DNA of 64,000 nucleotides from Scleromitrula shiraiana (GCA_028455995.1 JABELC010000004.1:744001-808000); one strand, 5' to 3'; shown: positions 33,734 to 45,332, counted from the stretch's first letter. The notes: generated from the letters alone by a model not told the origin. A program made the numbers and translations.

Positions 33734-36700
33734 ATGGCACCATCAAAATCAGCACCACCAGTCGCACCCTACTCGAAAGATGAAAAAGTCCTTTGCTTTC
33801 ATCATGATCTATTATACGAAGCCAAAGTTTTGGATACTAGACAAACTGAAGATCAGAGTTCGTGGCAATGCAAAATTCACTATAAAGGGTATGTTTTTCT
33901 TTTTTTTTTTCTAGATTCTAATCCCATGTATCTTTTTTCTTAAAAATGGAAAAAGAATTTATATTAACTTTTTTTGATAATAGATGGAAAGCAACGTAAG
34001 TTAAATGGATTTATTTCTGATGTTTTTCTTTTTTTCTTTGCCTTGAATGAAGAGTAGATTTTCTGTTGTATTGTAAAAAAATATCAAATTTTGAGTATTA
34101 CTTGCAAGTGAAGTTTTAAAAGGTTTGAAGACAGGGAAGGAAGGAGAGAAGGAGAGAAGGAGAGAGGAGGGAGAGGGAGAGGGATAGGGAGAAAGTACAT
34201 TTTGTTGTTACTCTCTTTCCTTTTTCTGCTTATTCTCTCCTCTCTTCCTTGAACCTCTCCAAATCTGGAGTCATGGGAAGAGATGTTGAAAAATTTCTCT
34301 TTCTAGACTCTTCCACACACACTCACAGACTCACTCACAGACTCACTCACTCACTTACTCACTCATTTGAAACTTTCAAACGTTAAGTCTAAAAGAACAC
34401 TTTATCTCAATTGATCTTTTTTGAGATTTGTTGATTTATTGATTTATTGATTTGTTGATTAGTTGATTAGTTGTCTTTTTCACAAACCGAATCTTTCCAG
34501 ACTATCGTTACCAACAGGAGCCCAAGCGTTCAATTTTATCTGTACTTCTTCTATATATTCTGTGTTGTTTCTTGAATCTATTCATTAATCCCCAAATATC
34601 TTCATTTACTCTGGGACTTTCTACTTTCTGTCCCTTATTTTATTTATTTACCCCTTTTTTTTTTTACCTTTGTACAATCATTTGTATTTCATTATTATAT
34701 CAAAATGAAAACCAGACGTACTCCAATGAAAACTAGAAGTACTCCACCTTCAAAATCTTCCTCTTCTCCCCGAAAACTTCGAAGTCGTTTCAAATCAAGA
34801 TCCGCATCAAAAAATGAATCACCAACTAACAAAACTCATGAAAACAGTTGGGATGATTGGGTACCCCAAGATCGAGTAATGAAATTTAACGATGAAAATA
34901 AAGAGCTCGCGGCTCAACTTCATCAAGAGATGAAAAAGTTGCAAAAAACATCAAAATCAACAACGGCTGGTGGTGGAAAGAAACTCGGTGGTAATAATCG
35001 AGCAAATGGTTCGGATTTTAGTTCGGCGAGAGGAAGTGAAGAGAGGCATGCTTCAGTTGCTGCTCAAAGTGGTGGAAGAGGTCCAAGAAGAAATCGTGAT
35101 TATGATTTAGAACAAGTAAGTTTCCCCAAAAGAAAGAAAATATTCAATTTTCCTATTGTTATGTCAATCAATCAATCGATCAATCAATCGATTAATCAGT
35201 TGATTTTGATTTCCATTCGTCATTTATTCATCTGTTGGGTTTGATTTAATTCCTGCCATTCTATTTGATTTTCCTTTATTTTGGTGGTACGGATGGTATT
35301 CAATTAAAAAAAAGTCGTTTTTATGAATATCCTTCTCTTTTTTTTTGCTTTCTTGAGCAAATTAATTCTATTATATTGTTTATTGGCTGTCTACGGTTTT
35401 ATTTCCCCTCTCAACCTCCCTCTGGACTTTCTTGGTTTTTTCAACTTCGCTTCACTATGGACCATTTCGACATTTCAACAATTCCTCTTCCTCTTGAGAA
35501 GTTTACTTTTCCCCAACAACTCTGGAATCTGAAATGGAAACAACGACCATCAATCCTCTTGGAATTCTACAATACAACAACTTTCGATCATCAATTTTAT
35601 TTTCATTTCATAGCAGAAGATAAATTTAGAAGAGCATCAATCGAATTACTACTGCTTCTTACATAATTTTTGAATCTGGTCAACCGCACGGCGTCATCGC
35701 TTTTCTGTTTCCCTCTTTTAATTCCAATGTTTTGGAAACTTCGAGATTATCAATAACCCTTCAATTACAATTGCTACGCCAATTCGTACATCATCTTATA
35801 TTGCATCTTATACTTTCGCAAATTCAAGAAGCTTCAAAGCTTGCAACGGTCTACAATATGTCAAAAACAAAATCCAAAGGCAAAGGCGCATCGATTATTG
35901 ATGTAAGTCTCCAAGACCTTTCTATTTTGTTCTAGAAACTCATTGTATATAGGCGGCTCCTAAAGCAACTGCTCGCAAAAGTCTTAGAATTCGCAGTCAA
36001 CCGACAATACAGCCAGTCTATGTTGATTATACTGCTCAGGAAAAAGCCAAGAGAAAGCGTATAACATCGTCCTCCGAAGTCGAAGCACCACCATCAAAGA
36101 TTATCAAAATCACCCATAGCGGTAATAGAAGAACTCCGGACTGGGCAGATCCAAATAGCGATCGCTGGGATGTTTTAAGATTTCTTAAAGATACCTCTCT
36201 TCATCCTGTCGAAAGCCTTGATGCCAAACCTCTAAAGAATTTTCAATACATTCAGAACAACAAACTGGTGCATGAGAGCACCTATCGACCTGAACCTCTA
36301 GAACGCAGAAAGAGATCTTCAATTCATCCAGCCTTTGCTAAACATCCCATTCTTGCCAAACATCTCAAGAATGAAACAGTAACACCGGCACTTGGGCAAT
36401 ATTATGCCAACAACATACCGTCGAAGAACATTGGACCAATTGCTGGAAAGATATTCGAAAAACCAATCACTTTTTACCTTAAAGATAGACATGGAAACAT
36501 TATTAAAGGATCAAAGCGAACCTCTGAAGTCAGAGAAGCTGCAATTGTTACCACTAATAAAATTTTGCCCAACGTTGATAAGAATGCTATTGAAGAACGA
36601 GAATTTGACTTTGTACAGGAAGAGAGCTTTCATGCTCGACCATCAATTAAGATTGTTATCCCCGATCAAATAAAATCAATTCTTGTTGATGATTGGGAGA

Positions 36701-37296
36701 ATGTTACAAAGAACAACCAACTTGTTCCTTTACCGGCTGAAAAGTCTGTGAATCAGATGTTGGATGATTATCTTGAATTCGAAAAACCAAAGAGACCTGC
36801 TGGAAGTGCTCAAGCCGATATCTTGGAAGAGGTCGTTGCTGGTCTAAAAGAGTATTTTGAGAAATGTCTTGGGCGCATTCTTCTTTACAGGTGAATCAAG
36901 AAGAACTTCTACCATAATCATTTGTGGCTAACCTCTTCTTAAGATTTGAACGAAATCAATACCTTGATCTTAGAGAGGCATGGCTTAGTGGAGATACTGA
37001 TAACAAGAGTGCTGGTGATACTTATGGTGCCGAGCATTTATGCCGTCTTTTAGGTGAGCCGTTGAAATCCTATTCTATTCCTTGTCATACCTCTTGAGTG
37101 TTAACTAACACGTTGATGAATAGTCACACTCCCAGAACTCATCGCACAAACAAATATGGATCTTCAATCGGTTAATCGTCTTCGAGAAGAACTTACGAAA
37201 TTAACTCAATGGATTGGGAAGAATCTCGCTACTTACTTTGTCGCGGAGTATGAAACACCTGGCCAGGAATACGTTGATAAAGCGAGAACGGTCTAG
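33734..37296 (+). CDS. EAF3: Chromodomain/MRG protein EAF3 (MRG15), NuA4 and Rpd3S subunit
   Basis: EAF3 reads H3K36 methylation for the NuA4 acetyltransferase and the Rpd3S deacetylase. Exons 33734-33888, 33984-33995, 34848-35115, 36619-36890, 36944-37053 and 37124-37296 sum to 990 nt, 329 residues, the usual size. The chromodomain begins YSKDEKVLCFHHDLLYEAKV and continues across a 12-nt microexon (encoding part of GWKAT) into WDDWVPQDRVMKFNDENKEL. A Gly/Ser-rich linker ends at DYDLEQ. The MRG domain starts EESFHARPSIKIVIPD and includes LVDDWENVTKNNQLVPLPAE, CLGRILLYRFERNQY and EELTKLTQWIGKNLATYF. Introns 2 (852 nt) and 3 (1503 nt) are far longer than elsewhere in the window; both contain ATG-started in-frame extensions leading into the next exon (34705 and 35858), listed separately. 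Confidence 0.9.
35858..37296 (+). CDS. Candidate alternative MRG-domain product starting inside EAF3 intron 3
   Basis: An ATG at 35858 opens a short exon (35858-35902, MSKTKSKGKGASIID) with a GTAAGT donor. It splices in phase to 35953, and the frame then runs without a stop through 36618, the last base before the MRG exon, and on through that exon. With the remaining EAF3 exons it totals 1266 nt, 421 residues. The roughly 230-residue N-terminal part has a basic patch (EKAKRKR), PDWADPNSDRWDVLRFLKD and PITFYLKDRHGNIIKG; I recognise no family. It has coding-like composition and no stop of its own, so it is either a chromodomain-less isoform from an internal promoter, or an exon included in a longer EAF3. 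Upstream sequence (35250-35450) is CT-rich like a fungal promoter. Expression is unproven. Confidence 0.5.
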
Positions 37297-38797
37297 AGAG
37301 GAGAGGAGAATGAAGGGGTAGGGGATAACGGTTTGAGAGGAGAAGAGAAAAGGCGAGGATGTGTATCATATACAAGCATGGATTGGAGAAGGGCGTTTTA
37401 TCTTTTTTTCCTTCTTCTTTTACCTCTGATTTATAGTTTTCTCTCGATCGGCTCTTGAGCTATGTCGATTCGATTGGGAAGATTGGAGATTGATCACAGA
37501 GGGTTAGATGGTGCGATAGATTCACGGAGGGAGGTGGATATCTAGTTGCGAGTTGCTTAATCGTTTTTTTTTTTTCGGGACAGGAGAGGGAATGCAATAC
37601 TCCTACGAGTGCGTGAATTATGAGGGATGGGATTGAGATTGAGATGGTGGTGAGAGTGAGAATAAGAATGGAAGATTATTTGGTTTTAGAAAGATACAAT
37701 TCTTAGGCAAATGTGAATGAATGCAAAGATACGATACGTTGAATTGATAAGAGAAAGTAAGGAAGTGTGGAAGTGAAGTGAAGTGAAGTGAAACATGGTA
37801 TGGTATGGTATGGTTCAATTTGGTGGGTTCGTTGGGGATAGAAATGTGGGTGATGGGATGTAGAGATCAAGGATGTCAGCATGTAAGCTGTACAAGCTCT
37901 GACGCCAATGTTAGACAACCTAACATGTGTCGAAATCCAATTGTCTTTAACCCTAGAGGAGGAGATACTTTGGTGCATACAAACATACTCTACACGAAAC
38001 GAACTATGCCATTTCATAGTCATAAACACGTTCTAGTAAAGTAGAAATCATGGATGTGCTTTACTGGCGCAAAAAAGCACAAGAAGATTTAGAGGATATT
38101 ACGAAAATACTCCCTGTCTCTCGTTCAGCATGGATGAAGATGATATCGTAGGAAGCCATGGGGTATAAAATGGAGACGTTGATATCTCTGAATTCGATTT
38201 CGAGCCAGAATTCAACTTAGAGTCAGAAAATGCATTCGTCAAGATCTTAGCAGCTAAAAGTAAAAACCCGAGACTCTGGTATGGATAATGGAGATTGGGA
38301 TTTGAATGATGAACATGTAAACGGGGGGACTTGTATCATAAGGCATTTATTTGTATGTGTGGATATATTAGACTTAGATAGATAGATCGAATTGAAAAGA
38401 TCATTCATATTTATGAAAGAGAGGGGGTTATTTTGAAGTTAACATGGTGATTAGTTATAAGTTACTTGTGATATATTTAAAACCTACCTCAATATTGAAC
38501 AGTTATGATGTCTTATCATTCAAATCAATACTGACGAATTAGAATCTTGAATTGTTTAGTTGACAGTTAGATGTCAAGAATATATAATCTAGAATCGATT
38601 TGTGTTGGTGGTTATGAACTGATCCTGAATCATAATAATACTAATTAATAACTATGATAAAGTAATAAATATAAATATATGGATAGATCAGTAGATGAAC
38701 AGAATAACTTGCAATACAATATAAATACGCAGTTTCCCGTTTTTTGATAGATAGATAGATAAAGGGATGGGTAGATATCAGATATCAACACTTAGAC
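37297..38797. other. Convergent intergenic region
   Basis: Holds the 3' flanks of EAF3 and the methyltransferase gene, with GAAGT and GGTAT repeats near 37778-37812 and GATA repeats near 38747. No gene was recognised. Confidence 0.5.
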
Positions 38798-41124
38798 TTA
38801 ATCATCAACTCCCTTCCCCTTCCCCTTATCCTTCTCCTTCACACCACCGCTTCCCTCCCCTACAATTCCACTTCCACTTCCACTTCCGCCCGCACTCTTC
38901 CCTCCCCCACCCATACCCCTCTCAACCCCACCCCCCAAGCTCATACCCGCACCCAACCCCAACCCCATCCCCCCCGCACCACCCCCTCCAACCCCAGCAC
39001 CCAACCCCCCAAACTCAACCTCCACCTCCACCTCCTCCTGTTCCTCTCTCTGACTCTGACTCATAGGTTTCCGACCCCACACCACAAATAAATTACACCA
39101 GTTATGAATCTTCGGATCGCGGAGTTCTTGGCGCACGGCCGCGGAGAGGATCTGATATTCTTCGACGCTCCAGCCGAGAACGCGCGTGAAATGCGCCATT
39201 CCGTAGGCGTTGACCGCGTCGACCATGTTTTGTTGGAGGTAGAGGCCGATTTCTTTGTTTTTTTGGTCGCGCGCCCAGGGGGCCATGGGGATCTGAGGGG
39301 TGGGGGGTAGGTAAGTAGGGGTGCGGTTATTCTTGTTGGGGGGAAGGGATGGTTGATAGGGAAGCAGATGGGATATTTTATTGGTGAAGCTAGGGTGGGA
39401 TAAAAGGGGATGAATGAAGGGGGGGGAACGTACTTTATATATTTTCCTAGTGACGGATTCGAAACCAGCATTGTTTAGGAGGTCGTGGAAACCGAGGGCT
39501 ACGTTTATGGGACGGCCGAATTTGTTGGATGCTTCGTTTAGACCGCTTTCCCATTTTTCTATCATGGGAGCTTTCTGTTGGTGGTGGAGTGGGTTAGCAT
39601 GTGAGTATGTGAATGAGTGAGTCAAAGGTTATTTGTGGACTTAAATGGGTACGTGTGTAGATATAAGAATGGAGCGGAAAGGGAAAGCAAGGAAGGAGAT
39701 GGTAGGTGTCAGTGTACAAGGTAGAATGAATTGAATACTTACAAGATGTGTATCGTCATCCGAGTAGGCCCAACTTTTGATTTGTGGAAATATTAGATTA
39801 GTAGATGTAAAGACAAAGAAGAGTCGTCAAATTTGAACAGAAGAAAACTGACTATTCAAAATCAACGAGTTCAATGTAACCACCATCATTAAGATTTTCA
39901 TAAGCTTGTTCGATAAGATGAGGCCTATTATAATCATTAGAGTCAGATATTCGTTTTTAAGATGCTGGACAGATTGAAGATTGACAAGGGCAGGAATAAG
40001 TATAAAACTAACCATGAAGCGATAGATGCAGCTAGAGAACGAATATGGATGAAATCAAAATTAGAACTGTATTTCCATGTATCTTCTACGTCATCAACCT
40101 AAGAGTTTGAGTTTAGTAACTAATTACCACCGGTTATATAAAGGAGGCGGAGAAATTAGATTATATGCATACTTCGAATTCGAGATTTGGAGGAATCCTT
40201 GAAACAGTATGAAGAATTAGCATATGTGACTTGTATGATACTTATGAAACCTGAAGCAAACATACCATCCTGGTTGTATAGGAGATAGATCCGAACCGAC
40301 TACATGTGAGGAAGGATGCGTACTATTTTGTATCTTGTCAGTTGTACATTATCAAATGCAAATATATAGACAACCAACTCTGCAAAATCAATAGCCCATA
40401 TACCAGTCCCGGTGCCCACATCCAAAACTCTTTGAGGATTATCGATCGGGGAGTGATATAGTTTGCCATTGAAAGCTAAACTGAGAGCGTGATGAAGCTT
40501 TGAAGATTGTATTAGATTAGATCTGGCTGCTGCAGGATGGATAGCTAGTAGATGGAGGCAAGAAACTTACGAGATCGAGACGATCTTGTTCTTCGTCGTC
40601 GTTTGGCTAATATTATATTCTTATTAGTGCTTGCAAATAAATATTGGTAAAGATACGTGTTTCTCACTATAAGATATTTCCCATCTCTATAAGCATGATA
40701 TCTTCTTCCATTCTAATAAATGTCAGATAATTAAGACATGCGTATGAATGAATAGAAGTCAAGTTATACTTCTTCTCTATCTTAATATCAATAATTTGTT
40801 CACTTTACTTGGAGAAACATCATAATCTTACCTATATTTTGTAATCCCAGAAGTTAAAGAAGTTTTACTCGTGTTGCTTCTGTAAAGCTATCAGTCTTTA
40901 TCCGTCTGACTTGCTACATGTTGCACGGGATCTGTACGCTTCACCACCACCAAATGCCGAATCGTTTTCGAGGGCATCGTTATCCTTCATTCATAAGCTT
41001 GATTCAGATTTGAACCAGGGGGGCTCTTTACATCAACCTCGATTAAACCTTGCGGGGAACCAGGTGCTGGTGCTGCACCTCCTGAGGCATTAAATGCATC
41101 GATGGCTTCTTGAGATGTCGTCAT
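38798..41124 (-). CDS. LaeA-like SAM-dependent methyltransferase with a Gly-rich tail
   Basis: This class I methyltransferase resembles the LaeA family, whose founder globally controls secondary metabolism from the nucleus. Fourteen exons total 1317 nt, 438 residues, and every junction keeps phase: 41124-41032, 40984-40938, 40879-40832, 40776-40770, 40712-40668, 40606-40571, 40497-40375, 40333-40266, 40197-40173, 40098-40013, 39924-39853, 39773-39743, 39574-39434, 39292-38798. Family signposts in order are LIEVDDNDALENDSAFG, YREENGRRYHAYRDGKYLI, PNDDEEQDRLDL, motif I RVLDVGTGTGIWAIDFAE, then VVGSDLSPIQPGW, PPNLEFEVDDVEDTW and LNDGGYIELVDFE. Exon 4 is only 7 nt. After GRKPMSQ the C-terminus continues for about 90 residues of Glu/Val and then Gly/Ser/Lys-rich low complexity, which is not typical. 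It is probably a LaeA-like paralogue rather than LaeA itself. Confidence 0.86.
40770..40776 (-). other. 7-nt microexon of the LaeA-like methyltransferase
   Basis: Coding-strand AGAAGAA is bounded by an ATAG acceptor and a GTATAA donor. It supplies the last base of an Arg codon and two Glu codons, restoring YREENGRRYHAY, which is conserved in the family. The flanking introns are 55 nt and 57 nt. Confidence 0.75.
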
Positions 41125-42335
41125 GTTCTCCCTGAAATACGATCTTCAAATATGTATATTCTTTAAATCTCTTTAGATACCGAAATAGATTATGTAGTGT
41201 AAGAACAATGATAGATAGTCTGATAACTCTGTTTATAGTAAAGAACAACAAATAGTGAGATGGACCGTCATCTATACGAGAAACTCTTGGAATACAAAAC
41301 ATTCAGAGAAAGAAAATAGTCAAATTATAAAGACGCATACCCTCGAGGTAGATAACCCAACCCACATCGTTGTGATACCACATCTATTTTGTGTCCATCC
41401 GTCTATATGTATATGTACATCTCTGCATCTCATCATATTATAACCCTCCATACCCCTCCAAGGCATATATGTTTGAGGACAGTAAGAAAACTTCCTAATC
41501 ACAACATCTTGCGTACTCTTTCCCAAGGTACCGGAAGCCGCTTTGTTTGGACGGATCAAGAGGACTCCGTGAAAGTATCGTTGCACAGGATATGCAAAAA
41601 ACCGAAAAGCGATCAATAGAATGAATTGGTCGCCGATTAAATGCATTGGCATGCGTTAATTATGTATGATGGTGTTACACATCCTTGTTCTTATACGCGG
41701 CCAGATGTAGTTCAAGATATGACGCACGGATTGGTAATATAAGACTACCTATCTAGGGACAACGAGCCAGTAGATATGTATGCGAATGAACGACCAAAGG
41801 GGATATTTTACAGATACATGTTGTATTTATGCATAGATGGTATATAGGGAGTTGCAATACCTGAGTAAATGTATGAAAACTTTCATGAAAAATCTCAACG
41901 CTTCTACCAGCCACTACAGCAAATATGATATTATCGACAGGGGAACGAATGAACATGTAACACAGCATTCAGCTACAGGTACTCATATAAAATTAAGAGT
42001 CTCGTGCTAAGCACATGGAAAACTTCCAATGCTTCTCATTGGATTAACCACCTTGTAATTTATCCAAATATCCATGAATGATCATTTTGGAAAAATGCAA
42101 ACAGGTGTTTACTGACTTATTATGATAACTGTATTGTATGCTGCATCAATGATCGTCAACGTTGGCTTGACGGTTCTAGGAAAAAAGATCCGAAAGTCTG
42201 ATGTGTGATCATCCAATGAAACTTAATTGATGGAATCGATTCGAATTACTTATGGGGTATCATATGGGAAAGCTCCTTTAGCTACAGTATGTCTTCCTAA
42301 ACTCCAGATCATGATGCCGCTGAACATCTGCCATA
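41125..42335. other. Intergenic region, promoter of the methyltransferase gene
   Basis: AT-rich. The open frames present (for example minus 41320-41652) have no recognisable features. Confidence 0.5.
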
Positions 42336-43190
42336 TCATGAAAAAACCCGTAGTAATCCAAAAGAAAGACTGATGAGAAAACCCGAAAGAACAGCCAAAT
42401 TTCTTCTTGGTGTCCAGATTCCAGGCTCTCGCATAGCCCATGCTATACAACCAAGTGGCCAAAAGAACCCCATGACATTACCCCATAACAAGTCATCTAC
42501 ATTACCACCCATACCATCGTCTCCAAAATCAAAGCCACCATTGGACCCATCCGCAGCGTTGTTGTCTATCCAAGAATCTTCCATCCGCAACATCGTATCG
42601 GGAGAAGGCATTGTATCCGGAGTATGTATATTTGCTAGATTTGATCGAAATTGAAGCCGTAATTCATTAACTTCAGCTGGAGAAAACCCTGTTGTGAGAA
42701 ATCGATCAAAGCCCCGAGGCGCCACCGTTGTGCTTGCAGTTTGTACATTTACACCTGAAGAGACACCATGTTTTGATTTCTCCTTTTTCGCATCCTCTAA
42801 TGCTTTCCTGGCTGCTAACGCTTCTGCGGCGAGTTCGGATGGACTAAGGATGTCATCTCCGATGGAGCAGTTGATGTATATTCTAGGCGGCGGCGCATCA
42901 ACATCTTTCCCCTTTCCCTTGCCATCTATAGCTCGCGGAGGTGGTGTAGGAACTTTTAGAATAGCTGACAAGAAATCTTCATCCCGTATAAACCTCCCTC
43001 CATATATGAACCGGAAACGACGCTGAGATGCGGGTGGATCGAGTTTAGATCGAATGAGCTGTTTCAAGCTTATGCCGGTGTGATTCTCTTGTGCGGAAAC
43101 TTCTAAGTGAAGATCTGGTATCGAATCTGCGAAACGAATTGTAATATGAAGTGGTTCTAAACGAGCTCCAGAGAGTAATTCTGAGGCCAT
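42336..43190 (-). CDS. dsc3: DSC E3 ubiquitin ligase complex subunit 3
   Basis: Dsc3 is a membrane component of the Golgi/endosomal Dsc E3 ligase, which is required for SREBP cleavage and hypoxic adaptation in fungi and for membrane-protein quality control. The single exon encodes 284 residues. An N-terminal ubiquitin-like domain covers roughly residues 13-110 (LHITIRFADSIPDLHLEV, RRFRFIYGGRFIRDED, RIYINCSIGDDIL). The middle has the family signature APRGFDRFLTTGFSPAEVNE followed by LRLQFRSN. Two hydrophobic segments at the C-terminus (NVMGFFWPLGCIAWAM and LAVLSGFLISLSFGLLRVF) are the transmembrane helices. The length and domain order match the family. It is divergent from the kynurenine aminotransferase gene, 490 bp away. 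Confidence 0.92.
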   Translation of the reverse strand: MASELLSGARLEPLHITIRFADSIPDLHLEVSAQENHTGISLKQLIRSKLDPPASQRRFRFIYGGRFIRDEDFLSAILKVPTPPPRAIDGKGKGKDVDAPPPRIYINCSIGDDILSPSELAAEALAARKALEDAKKEKSKHGVSSGVNVQTASTTVAPRGFDRFLTTGFSPAEVNELRLQFRSNLANIHTPDTMPSPDTMLRMEDSWIDNNAADGSNGGFDFGDDGMGGNVDDLLWGNVMGFFWPLGCIAWAMREPGIWTPRRNLAVLSGFLISLSFGLLRVFS

Positions 43191-43683
43191 CGAAGCTCGA
43201 AAGATTGGAACAATGTATTATTGGTTATTTCGTCGAAGAGAAAGGGATTTCTCACTGCCTCTCTAATCCGATCTCATTGGAATAGTAATCAAGTTGCGTA
43301 AATTCGATATATTATTTGTAGAGAGAGCAGAGCGCATATGTAGGATAGAGAAGGGTGGTGTTGTTGATATCTCTGTTGATTTTAATGTGGATAGCCTTAC
43401 TGTTGACGGTGATGTTATTCAGGCTTTGAAGTGTTGATAAGGTAAATTTTAGTGTATTTACCCCACTGTATGATAGCGCATTGACCACCTATATTCGAGC
43501 TATAAGCCCTGTAACTTGCTTATCTAGTGAATGAATGTTCCGATAACGGATTGCGACACCAATATGGGAAGTTGCGAATAATCTCAAATTTTCATTCTTT
43601 TCATTGTCAGATCGAACGAAAACATTACTCTTCATCTCTCATTGTTCCACCCGAGTATAACCGATGTTCCGATACTTCTATTC
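43191..43683. other. Divergent promoter region (dsc3 and kynurenine aminotransferase)
   Basis: No specific element was recognised. Confidence 0.5.
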
Positions 43684-45332
43684 ATGATATCTAGAACTTC
43701 TACTTTTGCTTTGGCTCGATCGTCCCCAAACCCTTTCCTCAAGTCATCATTCACTACTTCAGCACCCCGCTTCTTATATCCCACTATGAGTAACAAATCC
43801 AAGCTTCAACCAGCTGCTCGAGTTGCCGCAAGAAGACAAGATGTTTGGTATGTGCACCTGTCCTAAAGTTCATATGGCTTGTTAGAATTTCATTGAGGCC
43901 CATGCCAGTGCGGAGTAGGAAGAATAATGAAGACATCTTCGTTGATTCAAAGTTCTCCGGTTCTTACCCAAAGACACACAATCTTGTACCACAGCTCTAA
44001 CATTCGACGTTCTATAGGAGTATTGTCAATGAAGCAGCTGCCGCTTCCCCCAAGCAACCCATTGTAAACATGGGCCAAGGTTTCTTTGGATACAATCCTC
44101 CTCAGTTCATCCTAAATGCTGCCAAAGCCGCTCTTGACAAGGTGGATTGCAATCAATATTCGCCAACAAAGGGACGACCACGTCTAAAGAAAGCAATTGC
44201 AGATTCATACTCCCCTCTATGGGGAAGACAATTGAATCCAGAGACAGAAGTTACAATCACAACGGGTGCAAATGAAGGTCAGAAGGAAAGAACTTGGAAC
44301 GAAACAATGGCTTACAAGTAGTAGGAATGCTTAGTGCGTTTATGGGTTTTATTGAAGAGGGGGATGAAGTGATTATATTTGAACCATTTTTTGATCAGTA
44401 GGTTTGCGCAACCCAGGGATCACAAAGGTCGATACTGAGAATTTGTTAGATATATCAGTAACATCGAGATGCCAGGAGGAAAGATTCGCTACGTACCATT
44501 ACATCCACCTCCAAAAGGTGCTACGCAAGACTCTTCTGCTGGCGAGTGGACTATTGACTTTGATGAGCTTGAGGCAGCAATCACTCCAAAGACCAAAATG
44601 ATTGTCCTCAACACACCTCACAATCCAGTCGGCAAAGTCTTTACCAAGGAAGAATTACTCAAAATTGGAGAACTTTGTGTCAAGAATGAGATTATCATCC
44701 TATCTGATGAGGTGTACGACCGATTATACTATGTACCATTCACAAGAATTGCAACACTGTCGCCTGAAATTGAGAGACTTACCCTCACTGTAGGATCTGC
44801 AGGAAAGAACTTCTATGCAACCGGATGGCGTGTTGGATGGTTGATTGGACCCCCACATTTGATTCAATATGTTTCGGCAGCACATACAAGGATCTGTTAT
44901 TCTTCAGTATCTCCATTACAAGAGGCTGCAGCTGTTGGGTTTGAAGAAGCTGATGCCAATAACTTTTGGGATTCCGCAGTCAAAGAGATGAAGGGTAAGA
45001 TGGATTCATTCAACGAGATTTGGAAAGAGCTTGATCTTCCATACTCTGATCCAGAAGGGGGATATTTCGTCTTGGTAAACATGAAAAAGGTCAAAATTCC
45101 CTCTGATTATCCATTTCCAGATCATGTCAAAGATCGCCCTAGAGATTTCAAATTAAGTTGGTTTCTGATACAAGAAGTCGGTGTCGCCGCAATTCCACCG
45201 ACTGAATTCTATACCGATGAGAACGCTCACATCGGCGAGGATTGGTTGCGCTTTGCGGTATGTAAGGAGGATAATATTCTTGAATCTGCTAAAGAGAGAT
45301 TGAGAGGTTTAAAGAAGTATATCGAGAATTAA
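43684..45332 (+). CDS. BNA3: Kynurenine aminotransferase (BNA3 type), PLP-dependent
   Basis: This class I/II aminotransferase converts kynurenine to kynurenic acid and acts on related amino acids. Four exons (43684-43847, 44018-44277, 44325-44397, 44450-45332) sum to 1380 nt, 459 residues. The N-terminus MISRTSTFALARSSPNPF is Arg/Ser-rich and may target mitochondria; a second ATG (MSNKSKL, 43786) would give a cytosolic form. Conserved pieces are VNMGQGFFGYNPP, QYSPTKGRPRLKKAIADSY, NTPHNPVGKVF (Asn of the PLP ring pocket), ILSDEVYDRLYY (Asp-Tyr pair), and VGSAGKNFYATGWRVGW with the Schiff-base Lys. The final RFAVCKEDNILESAKERL carries the carboxylate-binding Arg. Intron 2 is only 47 nt. Confidence 0.92.

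Noticed and set aside
42250..42462. Second hydrophobic open frame overlapping the 3' end of dsc3
   Set aside because: The main dsc3 frame already contains the two family transmembrane helices and its own stop; this is an out-of-frame reading of the same DNA.
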